Source of the DNA: Erythrobacter sp.
GTDB lineage: Bacteria > Pseudomonadota > Alphaproteobacteria > Sphingomonadales > Sphingomonadaceae
NCBI RefSeq assembly: GCF_011765465.1
Contig: NZ_CP050265.1
Coordinates: forward strand, 992,001 to 1,056,000
Direction of reading: 5' to 3'
DNA length: 64,000 nucleotides
The notes below the pieces were generated by a model. That model was not told the DNA's origin, did not search any database, and saw nothing but the letters and a program-made list of their open reading frames with translations. Positions 52,308 through 62,110 of this stretch are shown piece by piece (position 1 is the stretch's first letter; every line of letters begins with the position of its first letter). Made by a program: the position numbers and the translations under genes.

Positions 52308-54296
52308 ATGTCCGACGACCTGTTCGAAAACGCCCCCGCCTCAAGCGGCGATTACGATTCCTCCTCGATCGAGGTGCTCGAAGGATTGGAGCCCGTGCGT
52401 CGCCGCCCCGGAATGTATATCGGCGGGACCGACGACCGCGCGCTGCACCATCTCGCCGCCGAAGTGCTCGACAATTCGATGGACGAAGCGGTGGCGGGTC
52501 ACGCCAACCGGATCGAGGTCCGGCTCGAGGAAGGAAACCGCCTGTCGATCTCGGACAACGGGCGCGGCATCCCGGTCGACGAGCATCCCAAGTTTCCCGG
52601 CAAGTCGACGCTCGAGGTGATCCTCTCGACGCTCCATTCGGGCGGCAAGTTCTCAGGGAAAGCCTATGCGACGAGCGGCGGCCTACACGGGGTCGGGGTG
52701 AGCGTCGTCAACGCCCTGTCGAGCCACACGCGGGTCGAGGTCGCGCGCGACAAGCAGCTTTACGCGCAGGAATTTTCCAAGGGCCAGACATTGGGCCCGA
52801 TCGAGGTCGTCGGCGCCGCCCCCAACCGGCGCGGCACGACCGTCACCTTCACCCCCGACGAGGAAATCTTCGGCGACCGGGCGTTCAAGCCCGCGCGCCT
52901 GTTCAAGCTCGCCCGGTCGAAAGCCTATCTGTTCGCCGGGGTCGAGATCCGCTGGCGCTGCGCCGAAAGCCTCGCGAGCGAGGACGTGCCGACCGAGGCC
53001 ACGTTCAAGTTCCCCGGCGGACTTGCCGACCATCTCGCCGAACAGGTGGGCGCGCGCGAATGCGTCACCAGCCAGCCTTTCGCGGGCAAGCAGGACTTTC
53101 CCTCGGTGGACGGCACGCAGCAGGGCCGGGTCGAATGGGCGATCGCCTGGCCGCTTTTCTCGGACGGGTCGAGCAGCTGGTATTGCAACACCGTCCCCAC
53201 CCCCGACGGCGGGACGCACGAACAGGGCCTGCGCGCCGCGCTCACCAAGGGGCTGCGCGCGTTCGGCGAGCTCGTCGGCGCGAAGAAGGCGAAGGACATT
53301 TCCGCCGACGACGTGATGACCGGGGCCGAGGTGATGCTTTCGGTCTTCATCCGCGACCCGCAGTTCCAGTCGCAGACCAAGGATCGCCTCACCTCGCCCG
53401 AAGCCGCGCGGCTGGTCGAGAACGCGGTGCGCGACCATTTCGACCATTTCCTCGCCGATAACATGGAGCGCGGCAAGGCGCTGCTGGGCGAAGTGATGGA
53501 GCGCATGGAGGAACGCCTCCGGCGCAAGCAGGAACGCGAGATCAAGCGCAAGACCGCGACCAACGCGAAGAAGCTGCGCCTGCCCGGCAAGCTCACCGAT
53601 TGTTCGGGCGAAGGCGGGCGCGACACCGAGCTTTTCATCGTCGAGGGCGACAGTGCAGGCGGCAGCGCCAAGCAGGCGCGCGATCGCAAGACGCAGGCGA
53701 TCCTGCCGATCCGCGGCAAGATCCTCAACGTCGCATCCGCCACCGCCGACAAGATCCGCGCCAACAGCGAAATCGCCGACCTGATCCTCGCTCTCGGCTG
53801 CGGGACGCGCAAGGATTGCTCGCCCGACGACCTGCGCTATGACCGCATCATCATCATGACCGACGCCGATGTCGACGGCGCGCATATCGCGACGCTTTTG
53901 ATGACCTTCTTCTTCCAGGAAATGCCCGAGGTCGTGCGGCAAGGGCATCTCTACCTCGCCCAGCCCCCGCTCTATCGCCTGACCGCAGGCAAGGAGAGCC
54001 GCTATGCCCGCGACGATGCGCACAGGAAGGAGCTGGAAGAGACGGTGTTCAAGGGCAAGAAGGTCGAGGTCGGCCGGTTCAAGGGTCTGGGCGAGATGAA
54101 CCCCCAGCAATTGCGCGAGACGACGATGAATCCCGACACGCGCAGCCTCATCCGGATCACCCTGCCGCCCGAATTCGAACAGCGCGCGGCGGTGAAGGAG
54201 CTGGTCGACCAGCTGATGGGCCGCAATCCGGAACACCGCTTCAATTTCATCCAGAGCCACGCGAGCGATGTCGACCGCGACCTGATCGATGCCTGA
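52308..54296 (+). CDS. parE: DNA topoisomerase IV subunit B
   Basis: The 662-residue ATPase subunit works with ParC to decatenate chromosomes. The GHKL ATPase domain has [29 protein letters not shown] and [17 protein letters not shown]. The transducer domain follows, and the TOPRIM region has [29 protein letters not shown] and [10 protein letters not shown]. The length and the QTK loop-like TKDRL region fit ParE rather than GyrB, which has a longer form in this order. The ATG has no ribosome binding site but follows a promoter closely. A small membrane gene overlaps its end by 8 bases. Confidence 0.93.
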   Translation: MSDDLFENAPASSGDYDSSSIEVLEGLEPVRRRPGMYIGGTDDRALHHLAAEVLDNSMDEAVAGHANRIEVRLEEGNRLSISDNGRGIPVDEHPKFPGKSTLEVILSTLHSGGKFSGKAYATSGGLHGVGVSVVNALSSHTRVEVARDKQLYAQEFSKGQTLGPIEVVGAAPNRRGTTVTFTPDEEIFGDRAFKPARLFKLARSKAYLFAGVEIRWRCAESLASEDVPTEATFKFPGGLADHLAEQVGARECVTSQPFAGKQDFPSVDGTQQGRVEWAIAWPLFSDGSSSWYCNTVPTPDGGTHEQGLRAALTKGLRAFGELVGAKKAKDISADDVMTGAEVMLSVFIRDPQFQSQTKDRLTSPEAARLVENAVRDHFDHFLADNMERGKALLGEVMERMEERLRRKQEREIKRKTATNAKKLRLPGKLTDCSGEGGRDTELFIVEGDSAGGSAKQARDRKTQAILPIRGKILNVASATADKIRANSEIADLILALGCGTRKDCSPDDLRYDRIIIMTDADVDGAHIATLLMTFFFQEMPEVVRQGHLYLAQPPLYRLTAGKESRYARDDAHRKELEETVFKGKKVEVGRFKGLGEMNPQQLRETTMNPDTRSLIRITLPPEFEQRAAVKELVDQLMGRNPEHRFNFIQSHASDVDRDLIDA

Positions 54297-54678
54297 CGAG
54301 CGCGAGCACGAGCGCGATTCCGAGTATCCGAACCCGCGCGAAGAGGACATCATGGCGGGCGACCGCCGCATATCCCGCCCCGATTCCTCGCTGCCCGACT
54401 GGTATGTCTCCGACGCCGCCTATCGCCCGATCCCCATCGCCTGGTTCACCGCCGCCGTGCTGATCCAGGCGGTCGCGGCCTATGGCGTGTTCGTCGTGCT
54501 GCTCGATGCGAGCGGCTGGATCACTCTCGGCCTGACGGGGCTCGCCTCGATCGCGATCTATCTCTGGTCGATGGATCGCGGCCTCGCATCGGCGGGAGCG
54601 GGGTGGCGTATCGCGCTCGGCGTGGTGATGACGGTGCAATTCGCGCTGGTGGTGATCGGGACCAGCCCGCGCCTTTGA
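54289..54678 (+). CDS. Small predicted inner-membrane protein
   Basis: The 129-residue protein has a charged N-terminus (rich in Glu, Asp and Arg) of about 40 residues, then three hydrophobic segments (about 49-66, 73-90 and 103-122). The start overlaps the end of parE by 8 bases, which suggests translational coupling. No catalytic or binding motif is seen, and I do not recognise the family. The function is unknown. Confidence 0.6.
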   Translation: MPDEREHERDSEYPNPREEDIMAGDRRISRPDSSLPDWYVSDAAYRPIPIAWFTAAVLIQAVAAYGVFVVLLDASGWITLGLTGLASIAIYLWSMDRGLASAGAGWRIALGVVMTVQFALVVIGTSPRL

Positions 54679-55893
54679 TCAGTCCGAACTGCGCGTGTGA
54701 ATGTGCAGCTCGCCTTCGAGCGTGCGGTGGACCGGGCACTTGTCGGCGATTTCCACGATCCGCGCGCGCTGGTCTTCGGTGAGGTCATCGCCCAGCACCT
54801 CGATCGCCCGGTTGAGCGCCTCGACCCGCACGTGTTCGTCGAGCGCTTTCTCGCAATCCGCGCGGTGATCGCGTTCGTGCGTCACGTGAACGCGCGCGCC
54901 TTCGAGGGGCCAGCCCTTGCGCTTCGCATACATCGTCATCGTCATCGCGGTGCAGGTGCCGAGCGCGGCCAAGAGCAGGTCGTAGGGCGTCGGCCCGGTG
55001 TCGTCCCCACCGTATGAGCGCGGCTCGTCGGCGAGGAAGCGGTGCGTTTTCGTGTGCACCTCGGTCCCGAAGCGGCCATGCCCGGTCTGCACGACCACGC
55101 CCTCTTCGGGCATCGGCCAGTCGGCGCGCAGCGGCAGGTAACGCTTGGCCCAGCTCGCGATCATGTCGGCGGCGAATTCCGCGTCCTCGGCCCGCGTCAG
55201 CAGGTGGTCCGCGCCGTCGAGGCTGACGAAGCTCTTGGGATGATAGGCCGCTGCGAACAGGCTGCTGGCATGGTCGATGCCCACCACCGGGTCGCTCGGC
55301 GAATGCAGCGCGAGGTAGGGCACGCGCATCTCCTTGACGAGATCGAGCAGGCTCGCAGCCTCCATCCGTTCGAGAAAGGCGCGCGAGATCGTGAAGGGGC
55401 GCCCGCCGATGCTCACCTCGCCCTCCCCATCGCGCAGGATCGCGTCGTGGTCGCCCTTCATCACGCCGAGCGCGTGGGCGACATCCGAAGGCGCGGCGAT
55501 GGTGGCGAGCGCGGCGACCGTATCGCGCCCCAGTTCCGCCGCCGCCGCGAGCGCCGCCGCCCCGCCCAGGCTGTGGCCGACGAGCAGGACCGGGCCGCCC
55601 ACGCGCTCCTTCATCGCCTGCGCCGCCGCGACGAGGTCGGAAACATCGGTCGCGAAACCCGCCCGGCCGAATTCGCCCTCGCTCGCCCCCAGCCCGGTGA
55701 AATCGAACCGCAGGCAGGCGATCCCGCGCGCCGCCAGCGCCCGCGCGACGCTGACGGCCGCGCGCGCCTGCCGCGTGCAGGTGAAGCAATGCGCGAACAC
55801 CGCCCCGCCGCGCACCAGCCCCGTCGGCAATTCGAGCGCGCCCGACAGTTCATGGCCCTCGGCGCTGGTCACGGCGAATGCTTCGCTTGGCAT
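54679..55893 (-). CDS. Fused alpha/beta-hydrolase and OsmC-family protein
   Basis: The 404-residue protein joins two domains. The N-terminal alpha/beta hydrolase (about 1-260) has the nucleophile elbow GHSLGGAA with Ser108, an Asp near 218 in PSDPVVG and a His near 245 in DGADHLLT, forming a serine hydrolase triad. The C-terminal OsmC/Ohr-like domain (about 275-404) has the two peroxidatic cysteines in ALGTCTAMT (Cys314) and ADKCPVHR (Cys386). The combination is found in proteobacteria as a two-domain protein. The first domain probably hydrolyses an ester or thioester and the second reduces peroxides. Whether they act on the same compound is unknown. Confidence 0.85.
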   Translation of the reverse strand: MPSEAFAVTSAEGHELSGALELPTGLVRGGAVFAHCFTCTRQARAAVSVARALAARGIACLRFDFTGLGASEGEFGRAGFATDVSDLVAAAQAMKERVGGPVLLVGHSLGGAAALAAAAELGRDTVAALATIAAPSDVAHALGVMKGDHDAILRDGEGEVSIGGRPFTISRAFLERMEAASLLDLVKEMRVPYLALHSPSDPVVGIDHASSLFAAAYHPKSFVSLDGADHLLTRAEDAEFAADMIASWAKRYLPLRADWPMPEEGVVVQTGHGRFGTEVHTKTHRFLADEPRSYGGDDTGPTPYDLLLAALGTCTAMTMTMYAKRKGWPLEGARVHVTHERDHRADCEKALDEHVRVEALNRAIEVLGDDLTEDQRARIVEIADKCPVHRTLEGELHIHTRSSD

Positions 55894-55998
55894 GATGTCC
55901 TCCCTCGTTCCCGTTCAGCTTGGCATATCTCCAGCGACCGCGCGGACTTTTCTTTCCCGTTCGCGTAAGAAATCCGCTGGCGCGCCGACTGAGGGGGC

Positions 55999-56532
55999 AT
56001 GGAACACGAGGTCGAACAGCTTTACCGCGAGGCGGGCCGCCAATTCGCCCCGGCGATCGCGCGGCTCGCCCGCGCGTTCGAGCGCGATGCGGAAAAGGCG
56101 CGCGATCTCGAACAGGAGATCCATTGCGCGCTGTGGACGAGCCTTGCGCGGTTTCGCGGCGACTGCTCGCTCAAGACCTGGGTCTACCGGGTCGCGCACA
56201 ACGTCGCCGCCGATCACGTGGCGAAAGCGGTGCGCGGCCCGGCGCGCGTGCCGCTCGAACAGATCGAGGAATTGCCCGCCAGCACCGACCCGGAAGCCGA
56301 AGCCGCCGAACGCCTCGTGCTCAAGCGCATAGCGCAGCTCATCCGCCGCCTGCCCGCGCTCGACGCGCAGGTGATCGTGCTCTGGCTCGAAGGCGAGCGC
56401 GCCCGCGACATCGCCGAGATCACCGGCCTTTCCGAAGGCGCCGTCAATGTCCGGGTGCACCGGGTCAAGGCCCTGCTCGCGGACCATTTCGACCAACCCG
56501 AACACCCCCGACAGGAAGGAGCCCCCGCATGA
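55999..56532 (+). CDS. ECF-family RNA polymerase sigma factor
   Basis: The 177-residue protein has sigma region 2 (about 30-95, with LEQEIHCALWTSLARFRGDCSLKTWVYRVAHNVAADHV) and region 4 (about 120-165, with LPALDAQVIVLWLEGERARDIAEITGLSEGAVNVRVHRVKALL), the two domains of ECF sigma factors. The start has GAGGGGGC before the ATG. Its last bases overlap the start of a membrane protein gene in ATGA, which suggests that the membrane protein is a partner or anti-sigma factor. Confidence 0.9.
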   Translation: MEHEVEQLYREAGRQFAPAIARLARAFERDAEKARDLEQEIHCALWTSLARFRGDCSLKTWVYRVAHNVAADHVAKAVRGPARVPLEQIEELPASTDPEAEAAERLVLKRIAQLIRRLPALDAQVIVLWLEGERARDIAEITGLSEGAVNVRVHRVKALLADHFDQPEHPRQEGAPA

Positions 56533-57104
56533 CCAAGCCCCCCTTCCCCCTCTGGACCGAGGAAGCGCAGGACGCAGGGTTCACCGACCCCGCCGAGATC
56601 GCCCGCCGCGCAGGCGCGTTCGAGCGCACGATCCGCCGCCGCAACCTGATCGAATACGCCGCTGGGGGGATCGTCTTCGTCCTTTTCTTCGCAGCCGCCG
56701 TGGGGGCCTTGTGGATCGGCGAATGGGCGATCGCGTCCTCCTTCGCGCTGATCCTCGCCGGGATCGCGCTCGTCGTGCGCAACCTTGCCCGGCGCGCGGG
56801 CAATCTCGAACGGCGACCGGAGGAGCCGTGCCTCGTTCACCTGCGGCGCCAGTATGCCCGCCAGTACGCGGCCCTGCGGTCGGTCGGCGCGTGGTATCTG
56901 GCGCCGCTCCTCCCGGGGCTGTTGCTGTTCTACGCCGTGATCGCGTGGAAGGTGAGCCTCGTGGCGGGCTGGCGCGAAGCACTGTCCGGCATCGCCGGGC
57001 CGTTCGCGGTCACCTTCGGAGTGTTTGCCGCCATTCTCGCCGCGAACCTGCTGGCCGCGCGCGGTCTGAAGCGCAAGCTCGACGCACTCGGCACGCTGGA
57101 TTGA
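56529..57104 (+). CDS. Membrane protein coupled to the ECF sigma gene
   Basis: The 191-residue protein has a soluble N-terminal part of about 35 residues, two hydrophobic segments (about 43-60 and 65-82), a cationic loop with Arg and Gln, then two more (about 118-141 and 152-172). The N-terminus has no His-x3-Cys-x2-Cys zinc motif of the common ZAS anti-sigma domain. The overlap with the sigma gene in ATGA and the membrane topology suggest an anti-sigma role. I do not recognise the family by sequence, so this is an inference. Confidence 0.6.
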   Translation: MTKPPFPLWTEEAQDAGFTDPAEIARRAGAFERTIRRRNLIEYAAGGIVFVLFFAAAVGALWIGEWAIASSFALILAGIALVVRNLARRAGNLERRPEEPCLVHLRRQYARQYAALRSVGAWYLAPLLPGLLLFYAVIAWKVSLVAGWREALSGIAGPFAVTFGVFAAILAANLLAARGLKRKLDALGTLD

Positions 57105-57150
57105 CGCCGCCACAGCCCCTAACCTGCCCCTTAAGCAAGGAGACCCGACA

Positions 57151-58455
57151 ATGATCCGCCACGCTCTTGTTGCCGCCGCCCTGCTCGCCTCGCCCATCGC
57201 GGCGAACGCGCAGGAGGCCGCCCCGCCCGCCCCCGTCCCCGCCGACACATCGGCAGAAGAATCCGCGCTCGAGGCGCGTGCCGAACAGGTCGTCGGGCTC
57301 ATCAACGGCGACGTCGCCCCGGCGGAAGTGTTCAGCGACGCCATGCTTGCCCAGGTGTCGCCCGAACAATTCGCCGCCGTGTCGAAGCAATTGGTGAGCC
57401 AGTTCGGCCCCGCGATCGCGCTGCAGGGCCTCACGACGCGAAGCCGCACCGACGGGATCATCGAGATCAGGATGGAGCGCGCCATCGCGCGCGGTCCGCT
57501 GGTCATCGACCCGGCCGAAGGCAACCGCATCAGCGGGTTGCTCTTCCGCGAATTCGAGCCGGTCGACGACAGCCTCGAAAAGATCAGGGCCGACCTCGAG
57601 GCGCTGCCCGGCGAAGTCGGAGCCTATTTCGGCCCGGTCAAGGGCAATGCGCCGGTGCTGGAGATGAACGCCGAGCAGCCCTTCGCCATCGGTTCGAGCT
57701 TCAAGCTCTACGTCCTCGCCGCGCTGTCCGAGGAGATCCGGCAGGGCAAGCGCCAATGGGACGACGTGGTCGAACTGGAGACGAAGAGCTTTCCCAGCGG
57801 CAAGCTGCAGGACTGGCCGCTCGGCGCGCCGCTGACGCTGCACACGCTCGCCAGCCTGATGATCTCGATCAGCGACAACACCGCGACCGACCAGCTGATC
57901 GACATCCTCGGGCGCCAGCGCGTGGCCGAGGTGATGCGCGCGAGCGGACACGCCGCGCCCGGCCTCAACGATCCCTTCCTCAAGACCCGCGAGCTGTTCC
58001 TCCTGAAAGGCGGCGACCCGCAGCGGCTTGCCGATTACCGCGCGGCGGGGCCGGAGGAGCGGCTTGCCATACTCGCCAACACCGCCGGCGACGACCTCGA
58101 CCTGAAGGCGCTTGCCAGGACTTTCGACGGCAAGCCGATCGCGCTCGATGTCGAATGGCTGGCGAGCGCCGAGGACCTGCGCAAGCTCTTCCTCTACATG
58201 ATGATGAAGGGCGATCCGCGCGCGCTCGAAGTGCTCTCGATCAACGCCGGCCTGCCCGATGCGGTCGCGGACAAGTGGAAGCACGTCGCCTTCAAGGGCG
58301 GGTCGGAGCCGGGCGTGCTCCACCTCACCTGGCTGCTGCAGGACGAGAGCGGCGAATGGCACCTTCTCAACCTCGCCTGGAACAATCCCGATGACCCGGT
58401 GGACCAGGACACGCTCACCCTGATCGCCCAGCGCATCGCCTCGCTCGGCCGGTGA
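57151..58455 (+). CDS. Secreted class A beta-lactamase-like serine hydrolase
   Basis: The 434-residue exported protein has a signal peptide (about 1-24, ending ANA) and an N-terminal accessory region of about 130 residues. The catalytic domain has the motifs SSFK (nucleophile Ser182), SISDN near 241 and a KGG-like FKGGSEPG near 382, in the order of class A beta-lactamases and related serine hydrolases. The spacing between the first two motifs is 59 residues, as in class A. The length is longer than a true class A enzyme, and Glu166 was not placed, so substrate and resistance role are uncertain. It lies 46 bases after the membrane gene. Confidence 0.83.
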   Translation: MIRHALVAAALLASPIAANAQEAAPPAPVPADTSAEESALEARAEQVVGLINGDVAPAEVFSDAMLAQVSPEQFAAVSKQLVSQFGPAIALQGLTTRSRTDGIIEIRMERAIARGPLVIDPAEGNRISGLLFREFEPVDDSLEKIRADLEALPGEVGAYFGPVKGNAPVLEMNAEQPFAIGSSFKLYVLAALSEEIRQGKRQWDDVVELETKSFPSGKLQDWPLGAPLTLHTLASLMISISDNTATDQLIDILGRQRVAEVMRASGHAAPGLNDPFLKTRELFLLKGGDPQRLADYRAAGPEERLAILANTAGDDLDLKALARTFDGKPIALDVEWLASAEDLRKLFLYMMMKGDPRALEVLSINAGLPDAVADKWKHVAFKGGSEPGVLHLTWLLQDESGEWHLLNLAWNNPDDPVDQDTLTLIAQRIASLGR

Positions 58456-58549
58456 GCGCCTGCCTCAATTGCCAGCGGCGCGCCTCTTGCGCCGCCGGGA
58501 CGCGCGCCTTATCGCTGCGGGCGCGAAATCCAGTTTTACAGGGAAACCC

Positions 58550-59410
58550 ATGACCGACCAGCAGCAGCGTTTCGAAGGCACCAGCAATTACATCGCGACC
58601 GAGGATCTCAAGGTCGCCGTCAACGCCGCCGTGCTCCTGCGCCGCCCGCTGCTGGTGAAAGGCGAGCCGGGGACGGGCAAGACCGTCCTCGCGCACGAGA
58701 TCGCCAAGGCCATCGACGCGCCGCTGATCGAATGGAACGTGAAATCCACCACCAAGGCGCAGCAGGGCCTCTACGAATACGACGCGGTCGCCCGCCTGCG
58801 CGACGGCCAGCTGGGCGATGAACGCGTCCACGACATTTCGAACTACATCAAGAAGGGCAAGCTGTGGGAAGCCTTCACCGCCGAGAAGCTTCCCGTCCTC
58901 CTCATCGACGAGATCGACAAGGCCGACATCGAGTTCCCGAACGACTTGCTGCAGGAACTCGACCGGATGAGCTTCGACGTCTACGAGACGGGCGAGCGGA
59001 TCGAAGCCAAGGAACGGCCCATCGTCGTCATCACCTCGAACAATGAAAAGGAGCTGCCCGACGCCTTCCTGCGGCGCTGCTTCTTTCACTACATCAAGTT
59101 CCCCGACCGCGAGACGATGCAGGAGATCATCGACGTCCACTATCCCGGCATCCAGAAGACGCTGGTGAAGAAGGCGATGGACGTGTTCTACGAACTGCGC
59201 GAAGTGCCGGGCCTGAAAAAGAAGCCCTCGACCAGCGAGCTGCTCGACTGGCTCAAGCTGCTGATGAACGAGGATATGCCGCTCGAAGTGCTGCAGGATT
59301 CGAACCCCAACAACGCGATTCCGCCGCTCCACGGCGCGCTTTTGAAGAACGAGCAGGACGTGATGATGTTCGAGAGGCTCGCCTTCATGGCGCGGCGCAA
59401 TCCGTCATGA
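58550..59410 (+). CDS. MoxR-family AAA+ ATPase
   Basis: The 286-residue AAA+ ATPase has LLVKGEPGTGKTVLAHEIAKA (Walker A, near 33), LLIDEIDKADIEFPNDLLQEL (Walker B, near 120) and the conserved TSNNEKELPDAFLRRCFFHYI (sensor 1 and the arginine finger). MoxR ATPases act as chaperones with a VWA-domain partner in assembling metalloenzymes and envelope complexes. The VWA gene here is 2.7 kb downstream on the same strand, separated by an unrelated hypothetical gene and the chemoreceptor gene on the other strand. Confidence 0.93.
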   Translation: MTDQQQRFEGTSNYIATEDLKVAVNAAVLLRRPLLVKGEPGTGKTVLAHEIAKAIDAPLIEWNVKSTTKAQQGLYEYDAVARLRDGQLGDERVHDISNYIKKGKLWEAFTAEKLPVLLIDEIDKADIEFPNDLLQELDRMSFDVYETGERIEAKERPIVVITSNNEKELPDAFLRRCFFHYIKFPDRETMQEIIDVHYPGIQKTLVKKAMDVFYELREVPGLKKKPSTSELLDWLKLLMNEDMPLEVLQDSNPNNAIPPLHGALLKNEQDVMMFERLAFMARRNPS

Positions 59411-59496
59411 GCCTCGGCGAGGCCCGTCGCTAGCTTCTCCCTTGCCCTGTGGCGCGGGCGACCTATGCTCGCCCGCGTCGCATCGGGGGAGAAATC

Positions 59497-60570
59497 ATGC
59501 ACAAATCCAGCCTCTTGTTCGGCGCGCTTGCATTGGCCGCCGCGCCCGCGCTGGCGCAGGACGACGCGCCGACTAGGAGCGGCTTCGTCGAACCGGGCCA
59601 GGAAGCGCAGCCGGCCTGGAAGCACGAGCCGAGCGGGCTTGCGCTGCCTCCCGCAATCGCCGGGTTCGCCCGCGGGAAGATCACCCGCTTCGACGAGGAA
59701 GGGCGCAATGTCGCCATCGCGTTCCGGGGGACCGACGACACCTTCGCCACGCTTTACGTCTACCGCGCGGGCGTGCCTTCAGTCGCGATCTGGAGCGACC
59801 GCGCGGCCAGCGTGATGCTCTCGAACAGCAAGCTGGGCGAAGTCGATCCGGACACATTGATCATCGCTCCCTTCTCGCCGCCCGCCGGGGCCGGAGCCGA
59901 CAGCGGCGTGCGTATCAGCGCGGGCTTTCGCGGCGAGGGAGCGGGCGCGACAGGGCTGTCGCTGCACGTTCACGACGGCTGGCTGGTGAAACTGAGGATG
60001 ACCTCGCGCAGCCTTTCCGCAGCCGGGCTCGACGCGCGCATCGCAGCCCTCGTCGGCGCGCTCGACCTGCCCCGCGCCAGCGAAACCGCCCCGCTCTATG
60101 CGGCGATGGAGGAGTGCGAAAACCGGCTCGATGCCGAAAAGCCCGCGAAGCTCGTGGCGCTCGACATGACCGCGAACATTCTTATTGGCGGGATCATCGG
60201 CAGTCTTCGGGATGAGCGGGCCGGAGCCTGGTCCGACCCCGACGCGCGGTGGTGCCGGGACGCGGCATCGCGGCGCGAATACGGGATCTATCGCAGCTCT
60301 TCCTCGCGCAATTCCTACCTGCTCGCCTATGGCGACAGCGGGACGAGCCTGTTCGCGGCGCGTTATGGCATGGGTTCGCTTATAAAGCCTTCGCGGCTGT
60401 TCCTCGCGGTGCAATCGGACGGCACGCGTGAAGTCGTCTATCCGCCGTTCGACCGGCTGCCGACGCCTGCCCAGATGGCGGGCCTGCCCGGCAACCTCGC
60501 CCCCGTCATGAGTTTCGACCTGCGGCCCGGAGCGGATGGCGCGGCGACCATCCATGTCAATGCCGAGTGA
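59497..60570 (+). CDS. Exported protein of unknown function
   Basis: The 357-residue protein has a signal peptide (about 1-21, ending ALA) and no further membrane segments, so it is probably periplasmic or secreted. The N-terminal half contains beta-rich segments such as FRGTDDTFATLYVYRAG. No catalytic motif was recognised, and I do not know the family. It lies between the MoxR gene and the chemoreceptor, converging on the latter with 3 bases between stops. The ATG at 59497 gives a normal signal peptide and has GGGGGA upstream. Confidence 0.7.
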   Translation: MHKSSLLFGALALAAAPALAQDDAPTRSGFVEPGQEAQPAWKHEPSGLALPPAIAGFARGKITRFDEEGRNVAIAFRGTDDTFATLYVYRAGVPSVAIWSDRAASVMLSNSKLGEVDPDTLIIAPFSPPAGAGADSGVRISAGFRGEGAGATGLSLHVHDGWLVKLRMTSRSLSAAGLDARIAALVGALDLPRASETAPLYAAMEECENRLDAEKPAKLVALDMTANILIGGIIGSLRDERAGAWSDPDARWCRDAASRREYGIYRSSSSRNSYLLAYGDSGTSLFAARYGMGSLIKPSRLFLAVQSDGTREVVYPPFDRLPTPAQMAGLPGNLAPVMSFDLRPGADGAATIHVNAE

Positions 60571-60573
60571 CCC

Positions 60574-61974
60574 TCACCGGAAGGTGTAGGCCAGCTCCAG
60601 GTGCCCCCATTGCCGCCCGACGATGGTGAGCGGCACGTAGACGTTGCGCACCACGACATATTGCTCGCCGTCGCCTTCCTGGCGGTAGGCGGCCATCATG
60701 TAGGGCGCCGTGCTCTGCTTGGCACGCTTGTCGATCGGGTCGAGGATGATCCGCCCGTTGCGGCAATATTGCGTGTCGTGGGTGAGATCGCCGATGGGCT
60801 TCCTCGAAAACTCGGAAAGGTGCGTCGGGAGAAAGCCGTTCATGTCGGTGCAGGCGGCGGCCAGCACGCGGCTGTCCGATGCCCTGGTCGCGTCGAGCAC
60901 GGGGCGCCAGTGCTCGTCGGCATAGTCCGACAGGCCGGTGCGGTAGAGTTGCGGGTTGGTCCCCTCGACCTTGGCATAATCGGTGTCGAACAGCGCGGCT
61001 TCGGTCAGCTTGCCCTCGGCCAGTGCCTCTTCGGTGCGCTCGACGATCTGGCGTGCGATGTCCTGCGCGCGTTCGACCATCGCGCTGTCCTCGGGACTGA
61101 GCCCGGCGTGGACAATGCGGTCGAACATCTCGCTCGCGGTGAGTTCGAGCTCCTCCATCCGGTGATGTGCGCCTTTCAGCTGCGCCTCATTGCCCTGCGC
61201 CGCCTTGTCGAAGCTGACGAGCACGTCCTGCACCGCCGCGACATGGCCGCCGATGGTCCCGGTGGAGCGGGCGATGACGTCGTTCTGACGGTCCACTTCC
61301 TCGACCAGTTCGCCGACGCTCGCGATGGTGTTCTCGATCCGCGCGACCGAAGCCTTGGCCTCGCCGCTCGCCTGGCTGCCCGCCTCGATCCGGCCGATGA
61401 CGACGCCCGCTTCCTCGCCCAGCGCATCGATGGTCGCCGCGATTTCGTCCGTCGCGCGGCGGGTGTCGCTGGCGAGGCTCTTCACCTCGCTCGCCACCAC
61501 CGCGAAGGTGCGGCCCGCTTCGCCGGCGCGCATCGCCTCGATCGTGGCGTTGAGCGCGAGGATGTTGGTCGTCTCGGCAATGTCCTCGATGTCCTGGGCG
61601 CTGCGGCGGACCTGTTCCATCGCGGCGGAGAAGCTGGTGACGTGCTGGCCCAGCGCATCGACCAGTTCGAGCAGCGAGTTGATCTGCCCCAGCGAGGACT
61701 GGATGAGCCGCGTGCCTTCCTCGAGCCGGTCGGTCGCGCGTTCGGACAGCAGGCGCGCTTCGTCGCTCGCTTCGGCGACGCGGTTGTGATCGGCCTCGAG
61801 CGCGGCGACCGTCTCGCGCAGCGCCTCGTGTTCCTCGCGCAGGGTCTGTGAGGAGCGGATCACCGCCTTCACCACCCCCGCGACATCGCTGCACCCGACC
61901 GTGACCGCGCCGCAGCTTTCCGGGATCTTGCCCAGTTCGGCCGCGTCGGCGGTGTCGATTGCAGTCGGCTTCAT
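60574..61974 (-). CDS. Soluble methyl-accepting chemotaxis-like receptor
   Basis: The 466-residue protein has no hydrophobic segment, so it is cytoplasmic. The signalling hairpin contains [37 protein letters not shown] near 131-168, the tip of MCP-type coiled coils, flanked by long heptad-rich helices. The C-terminal region (about 330-466) has the motif [36 protein letters not shown] recall similar Cys/His/Asp-rich sequences at the C-terminus of other soluble receptors, possibly for sensing ligands or redox state. No other chemotaxis genes are in the window. It interrupts the MoxR-VWA neighbourhood on the opposite strand. Confidence 0.85.
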   Translation of the reverse strand: MKPTAIDTADAAELGKIPESCGAVTVGCSDVAGVVKAVIRSSQTLREEHEALRETVAALEADHNRVAEASDEARLLSERATDRLEEGTRLIQSSLGQINSLLELVDALGQHVTSFSAAMEQVRRSAQDIEDIAETTNILALNATIEAMRAGEAGRTFAVVASEVKSLASDTRRATDEIAATIDALGEEAGVVIGRIEAGSQASGEAKASVARIENTIASVGELVEEVDRQNDVIARSTGTIGGHVAAVQDVLVSFDKAAQGNEAQLKGAHHRMEELELTASEMFDRIVHAGLSPEDSAMVERAQDIARQIVERTEEALAEGKLTEAALFDTDYAKVEGTNPQLYRTGLSDYADEHWRPVLDATRASDSRVLAAACTDMNGFLPTHLSEFSRKPIGDLTHDTQYCRNGRIILDPIDKRAKQSTAPYMMAAYRQEGDGEQYVVVRNVYVPLTIVGRQWGHLELAYTFR

Positions 61975-62110
61975 CGCGTGTCCCCGTGTGGATGCCCCGT
62001 TTGTGACAGGGGTCTAACCACGGATGGTTAGCGAAGGTTTAAGGATACCGGGCCCCTCACGCACTTTTGGGGGCTGGAAAGCGGGCGCGCGCGCGGGTAG
62101 ACCCTCGGCC

